Positions 1 through 9,613 of a DNA stretch of 64,000 nucleotides are shown here, in pieces. The position numbers and the translations under genes were made by a program. Numbering within the stretch: position 1 is the first letter of the stretch; each line of letters opens with the position of its first letter. This DNA is from Gliomastix tumulicola (Eukaryota > Ascomycota > Sordariomycetes > Hypocreales > Bionectriaceae): contig BCHX01000004.1 in NCBI GenBank assembly GCA_001599755.1, positions 2,666,001 to 2,730,000 on the forward strand. The letters run 5' to 3'. The notes beneath the pieces are model-generated. The model was not told where the DNA came from, ran no database searches, and saw only the letters and a list, made by a program, of their open reading frames with translations.

Positions 1-708
1 GACGGGTGTCTCTGGTCGCGAGTCGGATGCGCTGCTGGTGAGCGGCCGGACGGACGACTGGGCGCTGCTGTTTATTGACCCCTTTCGAGAGAGATGGGGT
101 GAGTTAGAGCCACTAGCATCTACCCATTCATCCTCATCCTGCCCGTCACTGCCTAGGTCGAAGTGCACCTGGCCTTTGCTGGACTTGGGGCGATGGCTGG
201 CAGTGCCTCCCCCACCTCCAGAGTGGCGCTTGATCTTGTCGGACGATCGCGTCCGCTTATGAATCTCGCCGTGGGAGCGGTTGCGCTTGATGGTGGACTG
301 GGAGGCGCTCTTCTGGAGCGAATTCGCCGCGTTTTCCCAGGGGAGCCTGATCTCGCTGGTTGTGCGCTGATGCGGCTTGAGGGCGGATGACGGGCGCGAC
401 TGTTGCTGTGGTGCGACGGGTGAAGTGGGAGAGAGCGCTCGTCGGGCCGAGGATGCGTTGGCCCCCGTCTTACCGCCAGCAGCAGCGGACTGCAGATGCG
501 CATGCGACTGGTGGCCCTGTCCCTGCTGCTTGTGCAATGCCTTGGACGACGGAACGCGACTGTGGAGGCGGCCGACGTGATGCTGTTTCTGGTGTTGCCT
601 CGTGCGGTGTTGGCCATCGCTGACCTCGCTGTGTTGGCGGCTCAATGGCGGCCGTTTTGATTGGCTGGCCGACGAGGGTGCGCTGTCACTATCCTTTTCT
701 GGAGCCAT
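1..708 (-). CDS. Conserved basic, disordered fungal protein (N-terminal part, runs off left edge)
   Basis: The frame is open without a stop from an ATG at 708 to base 1, giving 236 residues; the next in-frame codon upstream is a stop, so this ATG is the only available start without splicing. The protein is rich in Ser, Gln, His and Arg. A basic tract rich in KR and RS (about residues 136-165) is followed by an acidic patch reading VHFDLGSDGQDEDEWVDAS and then SNSPHLSR. This order resembles a mould family sometimes annotated with a DUF1752 (AreA GATA-like) domain. I recall that resemblance rather than demonstrate it, and no catalytic motif is visible. It would be a nuclear or regulatory protein by composition only. 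The C-terminus is outside the window. Confidence 0.6.
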   Translation of the reverse strand, partial: MAPEKDSDSAPSSASQSKRPPLSRQHSEVSDGQHRTRQHQKQHHVGRLHSRVPSSKALHKQQGQGHQSHAHLQSAAAGGKTGANASSARRALSPTSPVAPQQQSRPSSALKPHQRTTSEIRLPWENAANSLQKSASQSTIKRNRSHGEIHKRTRSSDKIKRHSGGGGGTASHRPKSSKGQVHFDLGSDGQDEDEWVDASGSNSPHLSRKGSINSSAQSSVRPLTSSASDSRPETPV

Positions 709-1509
709 CCTTGCCGGGCGAGCCTCTGCGCTCTCTTCTGACAAGCTCGGGGGGGGCTGGCGGAGGCGCGGTTAGGCGTGGTATCTGCGCGTCGCCGGGG
801 AGGCAGGAGATGCAATTGGAAGAATCAATTGAGGGAGCACTGAGGGTCTTTTGAGCACGAGGAGCTGTCTCCGCTGGTTACTCCGTTCAGACTTCAGACC
901 GTCGGGACACAGAGCCGCCACGATAATGGGCGACGGGCGATGTGGGACTTTGAGCAGGGGGCCTGATAATCGCGAATGACGGTTCCACGATTGGACGCTG
1001 GGACAGGGAGAAACAAAGAAATGAGCGGGCGCACAAAGCGAGAGGTGGCTGGAATGGACGGTAATATACGAGAGACGGGCGCAGGCGCAGCGACGACGCC
1101 TGAACCTTGCGAAATGCTTCACCAGAGCTTAATCTACTTTCTCCGAGACACTTCATCGGGTCGGTGTGCAAGTCAGTCGCACTTGCAGCTCAATCGTTGG
1201 GACTGAATCACTGATCCGAAATGTGGGGGTTGACACCGAGTGGGGTCGGAGCTTGAGGCGCCCCACCATCGTCCGGACAGACACTCCTGATAGGTCGCAC
1301 CTGCTGAAGATGCCTGTGACCGTTGTGAGATCACGTGCTGGAGCGCCTGCAACCGGCCTAGAAATCGTTGACTATTTGCAAAAGAGCAAACACCGAGCCA
1401 TTGATCATTGATCCCGTCTCTCACGAACAAACACCAACCATCGCGCTGCAGAAAAAGCAAAGGTATAGTCGTTTTGTCAGAGCAGCCGCGCAGACAACGT
1501 CCGGCCAAA
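709..1509. promoter_or_regulatory. Shared upstream region of two divergent genes
   Basis: About 800 bp without a credible gene lies between the divergent starts at 708 (minus) and 1510 (plus). It contains a palindromic CACGTG at about 1332-1337, a bHLH/bZIP-type core. The short open frames here have no recognisable content. Confidence 0.4.
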
Positions 1510-2495
1510 ATGTCTTCCCTCGCCGAATTAGAGCGCGATCGCAAGGACTACCAAGAACAAGTCTGTCACTCATCCCATCCTCCGAGCGCGGCGCGGCCCC
1601 TCCTAGCCACTCACTGACGTGCCTGCAGCTTGATATTGTCGCGGGCCAATTGCACGGCGACCCCGACAACGCTGACCTCAAGAATCTCACGAGCGAGTTG
1701 ACCGACCTCATCACACTTCTCGACGAGAACATCGCTGAGCTCCAGCCAAAGCAGCAGCCCTCGAAGCCCGCGTCGCAGGAGCAGCCCTCCTCGGACGACA
1801 AGTGGTCTCGCCAGGACACATCCTCGTACAAGAACAACGCCGACGACGCGGAGGAGGAGCGCGAGGGCCCCGTCAAGTACAATGTCAACGACAACGTGAT
1901 GGCCCGCTGGCTGTCCGGCGACAAGGCCTTCTACCCCGCCAGAATCACCTCCACTACCGGCTCCTCGACTGACCCCATCTACATCGTCAAGTTCAAGACC
2001 TACGACAACACCGAGACGCTCCGATCGCATGACATCAGGCCCATGTCGAACAAGCGGAAGGCTGAGGGAGCTCCGGCCGCGGCTGTCGCATCTGATCCTA
2101 CTCCATCAGAGAACCCAGCACCCGGAGTGGTGAAATCCGCGGGGGCAACCCACTATGCGGAAGCGAAGCGGGAGAACGATGCGGCAGCCGATGCGCCTAA
2201 GCTCCCGAAGCCCAAGAAGATCAAGGCGAACAAGGAGCTCGAGAAGAGCAAGAACAATTGGCAGGAGTTCAACTCCAAGTCCAAGTTTGGCAAGAAGAGC
2301 AAGAAGGACAGCATGTTCCGCACTCCGGAGGGCGTCAACGGTAGAGGTACTTACTATATGTTGCCGCAATCTCTTTCCTCCAAAAGCTGTGGTGCTGACC
2401 TGTCTCTAGTTGGATTCACGGGATCTGGCCAGGCTATGCGAAAGGATCCGACCCGCACCCGCCATGTTTATCAAGTGAACGAAGAGCAAGACTAA
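1510..2495 (+). CDS. SPF30/SMNDC1-like Tudor-domain splicing factor
   Basis: Three exons, 1510-1560, 1629-2346 and 2410-2495, give 284 aa. Exon 1 encodes MSSLAELERDRKDYQEQ and exon 2 continues in phase 0 with LDIVAGQL. A Tudor domain lies at about residues 98-155 (NVNDNVMARW, AFYPARI, YIVKFKTYDNTE). The basic C-terminus ends after GVNGRVGFTGSG and AMRKDPTRTRH, the conserved tail of SPF30 proteins, which is only restored by removing the second intron. The family binds symmetrically dimethylated arginines on Sm proteins and is needed for spliceosome maturation in the nucleus. Reading straight through both introns gives a longer frame, but that frame destroys the conserved N- and C-termini. Family assignment is strong; exact orthology to S. 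pombe spf30 is inferred. Confidence 0.88.
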
Positions 2496-2826
2496 TGTCT
2501 TTACTATCAACCGATAGGAGCCGATTCTCAGTTCGATGACCTTTTGTCTGGCGTTGGGGCACATGGATCTTTTTCTCATTCACTGGTAACCGCTCTCGTT
2601 TTTCAGTTGCAACGGAAGCTAACGAAGTCATGTATGCACGCTTCCAATTTATATCGACGTCGAGGGCGACTGTCATGAGGGAGTGCTATCGAATTACGGC
2701 GCAACTTGGCGTCTCGGATTTGAATCATGGTTGGAAAGACCAATCGCGCTACTCGCTTCTTGTTTTCTGCCCAAGTTCATGTACATGTACAAGTAGATCA
2801 GCTTAGTGATGGTAGCTATAGTCTAG
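2496..2826. other. Convergent intergenic region
   Basis: About 330 bp between the stop codons of two converging genes. It probably holds both 3' UTRs and polyadenylation sites. I see no repeat or RNA gene. Confidence 0.4.
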
Positions 2827-3934
2827 CTAGTCTTCTCTCAAGCCGGCTTTTCTGCCGATATCTCGAGCAATATTCAAGAAAGCCGAGCCCCGTTCGCTGG
2901 TTGGTTCAGAAACCACCGTTGGTTTGCCGGCCTCCCCGTCATCTCCAATGTTCGGGTGCAGTGGGATATCCCCAAGGAAGTCGATCGCATGCTCCGTGCA
3001 CATCTTGTGCACTCTCTCGTTGGACCCAAAGACGTGCGTCTCCCCGTGGCAGTGGGGACAAGTGAAGAGGGACATGTTCTGGACCAGGCCGAGGATGCGC
3101 ACGTCGACTGTCTTGAACATGTTGATGCCTTTGACCGCGTCCTTGGTGGCCAGGGTATGTGGCGTAGTGATGATGACAGATCCTAGTGTTTCATTTAGTA
3201 ATAGTCCGTCTGTACTATTTGAAGCAACGTACCGTCTAGTATGACCTGCTGGGTGATGGTAAGCTGCGTGTCGCCCGTGCCCGGTGGTAGGTCGAGCACG
3301 AGCACGTCCAAGCCTCCCCAATCCACCTCGTGCAGAAGCTGCTGTATTGCCTTCATAACCATGGGGCCTCGCCAGACCACGGGAGCCTTCTCCCCCACCA
3401 GGTATCCCATAGACATTGTTTTAACACCATAGTTCGTCAAGGGAACCAATTGGTTGTCTAGAAGCTTGGTGAGCATGAAATGCGTCGTCCCCTAACAGCT
3501 ACGAAGCATACCTTTAGACAGATTGGGCTCCCCAGACAAGTTGAAGAGAGTGGGAATCGAAGGACCAAAGATATCAGCGTCCAGGATACCCGCGCGGTAT
3601 CCAAGCCTCGCGAATGCCAGCGACAGGTTGGCTTAGAGTTTGGTCAGCTGTGGTGCTCATTTGTGACCTCGATCAGTTGCGACGAACCTGCTACAGTGCT
3701 TTTTCCAACGCCACCTTTCGCGGAAGACACGGCTATCACTTTCTCGACACCTGTGATCTTCCTCTTGACCGGCCGCTTCGGCCAACTGGGTGGTGTGCCA
3801 GCGCGTGGTAACCCCTATAGGTTTAGTTGTTAGCTCGGGGAAGCTTTCATGAAGATATCTTTTCGTACCAGAGGGTTTTCATGACATAGGGTCCGACATG
3901 ACTGAAAAAGACGCAATGGGGTAGACCTCATCAT
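2827..3934 (-). CDS. Mitochondrial Ind1/NUBPL-type P-loop Fe-S assembly ATPase
   Basis: Five exons on the minus strand, 3934-3869, 3814-3688, 3631-3512, 3457-3233 and 3182-2827, encode 297 aa. The N-terminus starts MMRSTPLRLFQSCRT, rich in Arg and lacking acidic residues as expected of a mitochondrial presequence. The deviant Walker A loop SAKGGVGKS is at about residues 53-61, followed by ILDADIFGPS and VLDLPPGTGD. The CPHC motif at residues 221-224 carries the Cys pair that holds a bridging 4Fe-4S cluster in the Mrp/Nbp35 family. The presequence and the lack of an N-terminal ferredoxin-like cluster favour Ind1, which delivers Fe-S clusters to respiratory complex I, over cytosolic Nbp35/Cfd1. 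All four introns are 50-56 nt. The gene is divergent from BFR2, with 363 bp between the starts. Confidence 0.9.
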
Positions 3935-4297
3935 TCAAATGGCTAGAGCTCTCACCCAATCTCTAAGACCTGATGATAGGACACTTTGGACGCGGTTGAA
4001 GAATGATGCTCGAGACGCGAAGGGATTTAGACGTAAGAAGCTTCAGGGTAGGACACGGCTAGAGCTAAAATGTAGACATAAAGGTGCCGGAAATAGGACT
4101 AGTAAAAAGACGTTAACAAGCATCTCAGCTTTTGTGTCACCTTTGTGGTGGATCTGCACTTCCAGAAGAACTGGGGCACTTACTGCCCCTCCAGACCGCC
4201 TAAAAGTTCTTGAACCCATTCGCCGTCAAAAGAAATTTTTGGTGGTTATGTGCCGTTTTCTCAGGAAACCAGCACATCGCAAAACCAGACGCCCAAA
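3935..4297. promoter_or_regulatory. Divergent IND1-like / BFR2 promoter
   Basis: 363 bp separate the two ATGs and must hold both promoters. The sequence is mixed and AT-rich in places, with no clear TATA box. Short open frames across it are not supported. Confidence 0.45.
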
Positions 4298-6029
4298 ATG
4301 GCCATAACCAATGGCAGAAGAAAACTGTTCGAAGAGTCGGAGCACATCGCAAAAGGTACGGACAAATTTCCCTTCCAATTGCATGCATTGCAAAACACTA
4401 ATTCATCATCCAGATTACGATCCCGAGGCCGATGGCTTTGCCAGCGACAGCGGCTCCGACGTGAGCGACGATGAGGACCAGAGGGCGGGCACAGAGCACT
4501 ACGAGAGTGTAGGGAAGAGCAAACTAAGACAAAAGGACTCGATCTCCCTGGGGCCACAGTATAGAGGGTCGAAGGTCTCGAGGGCGGCTCTGGAGGAGGA
4601 GAGCGAGGCGGAGGAAGACGACGAGGATGAGGACGACGGGTCAGAGGGGAGCGCAGACTACGCCGATCCAGACCTCGTCGATCTCGAAGCCGACGAAGCG
4701 GAGGCCAGCGATTCCGAGATCGACAGCGACGATGCGCTCGCAGAATCGGACGCGGACCGGTTGAAAGACTTTGTCTTCCGGGGCAGCTCGAAGCCAAAGG
4801 CCAATGGCAAGGCGAGATCAAACAAGAGGGCTACAGCGGCGGACTTCATGTCCGGATCGGGGGAGGAGGAGGAGGAGGAGGAGGAGGAAGACTACGAAGA
4901 CGCGCTGGAAGGACTGGATTCGGAAGCCTCCGACGAAGATGACATGGATGATGGCTTAGATGCACTGGTAGACGGGGGGCTGGACTCGGAAGAAGACGAC
5001 CAGAGCGATGCCAACGACGATGAAGACGACGAAGACGAGGACGATGAGGACGACTCTCAGAGCGAAGATGACGAGGCTTCAGGCGAAAAGGCAGCACCAA
5101 AGCTGGCAGGGCCAACCGTCAGCTCTGCTAGATTAGACATCGAGAAAGGCATCGCGATCCAGAAGCAGCGGAAAACATACGACGAGCTTCTGAACCTTCG
5201 AATCCGTCTACAAAAGGCCCTCGTCGCTGTCAACACCTTCCCCACCCTCGAGGACGAGACGGAACATACGTTAGAGCCATACGAGGCGGCTGAAGAGGCG
5301 GCCGTCAATCTCCTCAACACTATCAGCAACCTCAAGGAGCAATTCGGTCCCGCGTCAAAGTCTGGAAGCAAGAGGAAGAGGGAGCTAGATTCATCGATGT
5401 CAAACCAAGACATATGGGAACATTTGCAAGCAGACGAGCCGGGTTTCCTTCGCTTCCGACAAGACCGGCTGGAGAAGTGGTCCAAGAAGGTGCAGTCCGC
5501 CACGGTCACCACGACCAGCGGGCTGTCCTCCCGGAACAAGACCCTGGTCGACGCCCTGGACGAGCAGCTCGGCGACCCAACCAGCCGCCTCGTCAAGCGC
5601 ACTCGCGTCGCCCGCTCCTGCGCCCCCGTCCAGGCGGCCAAGCGGGTCACGGAGGACGAGCAGATCTACGACGACGCCGACTTCTACCAGCAGCTGCTCA
5701 AGGAGCTCGTCGAGCAGCGGACGATCGACACGGCGGGCGACCAGATCAGCGCGGTGCCGTCGGTGATGCTCACGGCGGCCAGCAGCGCCAAGACGCGCAA
5801 GAGCGTGGACCGCAAGGCGAGCAAGGGCCGCAAGATGCGGTTCACGGTGCACGAGAAGCTGCAGAACTTCATGGCGCCCGAGGACCGGCGGACGTGGGAG
5901 CAGGGCGCCGTCGACCGGCTGTTTGGCACGCTGTTCGGGCAGAAGATGGAGCTGGACGAGAACCACAGCGAGGAGGAGGACATGGAGGAGCTGCAGGCCC
6001 AGGCGGACGGGCTGCGTTTATTCAGGTAG
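4298..6029 (+). CDS. BFR2: Bfr2/AATF (Traube) ribosome biogenesis protein
   Basis: Exon 1 (4298-4355) encodes MAITNGRRKLFEESEHIAK and joins at 4414 to DYDPEADGFA, giving 557 aa with one 58-bp intron. The first half is extremely acidic with Asp/Glu/Ser runs, including an uninterrupted Glu tract from a GAG repeat at about 4864-4888. The AATF-Che1 region follows (IQKQRKTYDELLNLRIRLQKAL, then the EFQ-type W-containing segment before SSRNKTLVDAL). The C-terminal TRAUB region contains DADFYQQLLKELVEQR and KGRKMRFTVHEKLQNFM. In yeast the protein acts in the nucleolus in early 40S/SSU processome steps. Reading from 4311 without splicing adds an unrelated N-terminus. Confidence 0.9.
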
Positions 6030-6190
6030 ACTATCCACTGTATCTAGATAGGTAACTGAGAAGCACACAACAACCCAAAAAAAAAAAGGACAAAGAAACC
6101 ATCTGTACATTTTGAAGCTTGCGCCGGCCAGCCATTGGCGATGTGGTGGGGGGGAAAGGCAGATGAAAGGATCGTGGAGGGGGGGGGGGG

Positions 6191-6191
6191 N
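6191..6191. other. Ambiguous base N inside a G homopolymer
   Basis: A run of G from about 6179 to 6194 is interrupted by the only N noticed in the window. It lies in the presumed 3' UTR of the 134-aa gene, outside coding sequence. It marks a place where the assembler could not resolve a homopolymer. Confidence 0.9.
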
Positions 6192-6229
6192 GGGAAAAAG
6201 CAGCCTCTAGCTTGCTCTTCCCTCAAAAT

Positions 6230-6634
6230 TCAGCCGCTGAAGGCAGTGTACAGGAAGCCGACGAAGAGCACGGTGTGGACGGTGAGGTGCGTGAGGGGAC
6301 CGCCCAGCGTCCTGGCCATCTCGCCCTTGGTGTCGATGCCGCGCTGCATGCGGACGATGGCGCGGTAGCTGGGCCAGGCGTGCCAGAAGACAAAGGCCAG
6401 GGCGGCCAGCCGCGTGGTCTCGTCGACGACGGGGCGGGTGAGGAAGATGAGGCTGACGAGGCTGGTGAAGAGCAGGCAGCCGCCGTACGACTGCAGGATG
6501 AGCCGCCCGGACTCGGTCAGCGGCTGCAGCTGGCGCTCGGGACGGAAGATGAAGGTCACGGCGGCGGTGGTGGCGATGACATCGTGGAGGAGGAAGGGGG
6601 CTTTGGCGAGGGACAGGATCGGCGTGGAGGCCAT
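6230..6634 (-). CDS. Small conserved-looking membrane protein, function unknown
   Basis: The single exon encodes 134 aa from an ATG at 6634 in good context (AAAACATGGCC). The frame stays open further upstream, but with no better start. Three to four hydrophobic segments are visible: around FLLHDVIATTAAVTFIF, ILQSYGGCLLFTSLVSLIFL, AALAFVFWHAWPSY and VHTVLFVGFLYTAF. A small basic loop (RMQRGIDTKGEMART) separates the last two. The length and spacing suggest a four-helix integral membrane protein of unknown location. I do not recognise a named family. The gene converges on BFR2, about 200 bp away. Confidence 0.6.
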   Translation of the reverse strand: MASTPILSLAKAPFLLHDVIATTAAVTFIFRPERQLQPLTESGRLILQSYGGCLLFTSLVSLIFLTRPVVDETTRLAALAFVFWHAWPSYRAIVRMQRGIDTKGEMARTLGGPLTHLTVHTVLFVGFLYTAFSG

Positions 6635-7469
6635 GTTTTGGGGCTGGCGGATCAGATCCTTGCTCGCCCGGATAGTCGGCTTTGTCTGTTTTTTGCTTGG
6701 TGTGTGCGCGATCTGTACGGGAAGGAGAGTGAACCCTGGGATCAATTGCAAAAAGTTGAGGTGTGGGAGTGAGAAGAGAGTTGTTGGCGGGATGATGATG
6801 GCACTGGATGAGCCGGAGAAAGAAGAAGACAGCAGCGGTGTGGGGTGGGAAAATTATGTACAGCTGAGGCACAGGTGCTGTCTGGTCCCCTGCAGTTGCG
6901 CCATCGGCTTGCCGACTTTTGATTTCTAATTACACATGCTGCATGAGATCTCCGGAACTCTATCTCAATTCGCCTAAATGGGCACAACGCTGCTGGGTGA
7001 GAGACCTCGAGTGCCGCAAATGAAGCCATCGCGACGATGCGGCAACAGGGCTGAAGGCACATTCCAGGGCCATCCTCAACGCTTATCAGCGCTAGTACAT
7101 TGTAAGACAAGTCATCCATGCTCTTTTTGCTGCCCGCCGCCGACTTTCTGCTCCACACCACTTTGATTCTACGGCACGATGGCAATATTATGTTGGCTTG
7201 TGTTGGCTGGTTGCGTGCTGGTACGGATACTACTAGCAAGGCGCAATGGCCAGGTGCCACGCGGTTGTTGTTGACGCGCGGCGTCATGATAAGTGATCAG
7301 CAGCGAATTCCGCCTCGGCTCGCTGACGTGCCGGTCCCAAGGTCGCAGAAACAAAGACGCACATACGTCAGAAACCAGGGGCTTCGGACGAGGCCGTGCC
7401 GCCTGCAAGGCTGTGAGGGAGCGCGCATCTCTAATCCAACGACAGGCAAGCCCACGGGCCCGTGCTGGA

Positions 7470-7512
7470 GGGGAAGGGGGGGGAGGAGGGAGGGAGGGAG
7501 GGGGGGAGGAAA
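7470..7512 (+). repeat. G-run cluster (possible G-quadruplex)
   Basis: The plus strand shows seven or more runs of three or more G separated by single A bases (GGGAGGGAGGGAGGG and longer runs). Such sequence can fold into a G-quadruplex. It lies about 2.1 kb upstream of the type III PKS start. Confidence 0.6.
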
Positions 7513-9010
7513 CATGCAATCATGCGGCGGGCAGACTGCCCAGCGAATTGGAAAGATTGGAAATCTGGATTTTTCCTTCCACAGCACTTAGCCACGGGCC
7601 ACCACCCACCTGCCATTGGCTACCGGCTCTAGCCGTCGACGCCAGGGTCCAGGTGTCTTCCCAAGACTGAGGTGGCCCCCAGTTGGCTGGTGGTTGCCAG
7701 TGCAGCACAGTGTGATTAGTAGGGACCGAGGCACGCTGCTGATCAGTGGTTTCGTCGCTGGGTTGAGGCGGCTGCTTTGACAGTAATAGTGGAAGTGTCT
7801 ATTATGTCAGACTCGACTCAGCCAGGGGCAGGGCAGCCCTGAGACGACTGTCGCCCGTTGTAGTAGTGTATCACCCATTGTGGTAGTGTGTCGCCGTTTT
7901 GCTGCAGAACCTGACGATGGAAAACAATGAATGCCTCGGGAATCTGGGTAAGGTAGCATCGTCGGACACATCTTTCTTTCGACCTCTCCGAACAGCGATA
8001 GCCGGGGCTGCATCCGACTCAATCGAACAGAGCAAATTAATTACCAACCACAGCAGTAACAGCAGCGGTCGGGCCAGACCAGCAATCCGTCTTGTACCCA
8101 CACCGCATGTGGTACTTGCCCGTACGCTCTCGTTGGTAGTGAATTCAAGTACCTCCATTACTACAGCTACCTCCATTAACGCCCCACGCCCCCCAAGCCT
8201 GCAGCACCCATTATCAGGTCCCCGCTGCTCGGGAGCCGGCCTGGAACTTCCACGAAGCAGTGACTGGCTGGCGCTGGTGCGCGTCATCGCAGGAACCCGA
8301 CAGGCTGCATGGGCTGAGCCTTGTCCGCGCTGCAAGTGCGTGCATGGTACATGACACATGATGCACCAATGCGCATGCCCTTTGTCTCTTCCTGGAATCC
8401 TGTCCGAAGCCCACGCTCGCTCGGGGTCTCCACGCCGCCTCTTGGCCGAGATTGCATGCACAGCACAGCGTGGACTCCTGTCTCTGGCACATACCTAAGT
8501 AGGCAGTGTGTATTATCTCAAAGACATAACACGACTCGGGGTCAATAGGGGCATCTGTCTCACAGGCACAGCAAATGGCCACGTACGTAGTCAAACGCGT
8601 CAGTGCTCATGCGCATCACTCCTCTCTGGGGTACATGACATTCCATGCGCCGCCGCCATGCTGCACAGTGTGCGCCTCCGTGGAATCCCCTGTAGACGGA
8701 CTCAGTAGTGTGCCTAAAGGGGAGGTGTGGAAGTAACCAACGGCCATGTGGCTGAGGTAGGGCAAACGGATACGGATAGGGCCTAGAGCCAGGTTCCTCG
8801 AACCCAGCGAGAGGCGATTTCGTCTCGGCGAGAGACGAGGAGACGATAGCTAAAAGTAGTCGAGAAGAGGGGAGGGGGGAACCAACTTTGCTAAATTCCC
8901 ATTCTCAATTTCGTCCCTTTTCCTTTTTTTTTTCTTCTCTCATATCCGAATCATATGCATCATCGAACTAATCCTAATAGATCTGTCTGACATACTTTCC
9001 CGAGCCTTTG

Positions 9011-9571
9011 GTGAGTGCGCCTCATGCATTCGTCACTCTTGTCCCCCTTCACCCCCGCTGATAGACGGTCCCTTGCCAGCCGGAGCGATTATTATTACAC
9101 ACCAGGGTGCTTGCAGGGCCCCCCGTTCTGCTGGTTTTGGTTTCGCTGGCCTGGGCCTGTTGAAAACTGAGCCCCCTAAAGAACGGCCGACGTACGTCGT
9201 TCGAGCGGCCCAATTGCAGAAGAAAGAAAAAAAAACTCTCTCTGCCCCGAAACAACATCCTCGACAGCGCTGCAAAAGTCGCTGCTCTGCCACTCTGTCA
9301 ATTCGCTGTCTGTCTGCGCGCGCGCGTGTACGAGGTGCTTCCCCAAGCTGCAGGTCTGGGGCGCGCGAGGGATCTGCTGTGCATGCAGCCTTTCGGTCCA
9401 ACTGCATAAGACAGTCACCGCCGTCTCGTAGACGTCGTTGATTCTCCTCTCGCGCGAATTCATAGTGAATCCTCACTTCTTTCGTACAAATTCACGGCTA
9501 CGACTTATTGAGAAAGACTTACAAACCGAAACTTTACCCTCTTTTTTTTCTTTGTTTTCTTTCTTTCTCAG
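9011..9571 (+). other. Candidate 5' UTR intron of the type III PKS gene
   Basis: TTTG|GTGAGT at 9011 and a pyrimidine tract (TTTCTTTGTTTTCTTTCTTTCTCAG) ending at 9571 would make a 561-bp intron, 42 bp before the ATG. I see no clear CTAAC branch point, so this rests on the two splice sites alone. Confidence 0.35.
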
Positions 9572-9613
9572 CTAAGTGCCACATCGCCTTCGCGCACGAA
9601 AACACTGCTGGAG

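Larger units (their letters stand above)
6635..9613. other. 3-kb gene-free region upstream of the type III PKS
   Basis: No credible gene is seen on either strand; the longest open frames (about 180-196 codons, minus strand) have random-looking composition. It contains a G-run cluster at about 7470-7512, an AT-rich block near 8030-8200 and a CT-rich leader from about 8920. A strong donor-like GTGAGT is at 9011 and a long pyrimidine tract ending in CAG is at 9571. Most of the region is probably regulatory or 5' UTR of the PKS gene. Confidence 0.45.

Noticed and set aside
76..84. Apparent frameshift in the left-edge gene near a CCCC run
   Set aside because: Careful re-reading of the reverse strand showed the frame continues (SPHLSRKGSINSS). 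The break was a copying slip.
1368..2495. 375-codon unspliced version of the SPF30-like gene
   Set aside because: It replaces the conserved N-terminus and the GRVGFTGSGQ tail with intron-derived sequence. Splicing restores both in phase.
7871..8461. 196-codon minus-strand frame
   Set aside because: Composition is random, there is no recognisable domain and no good start context.
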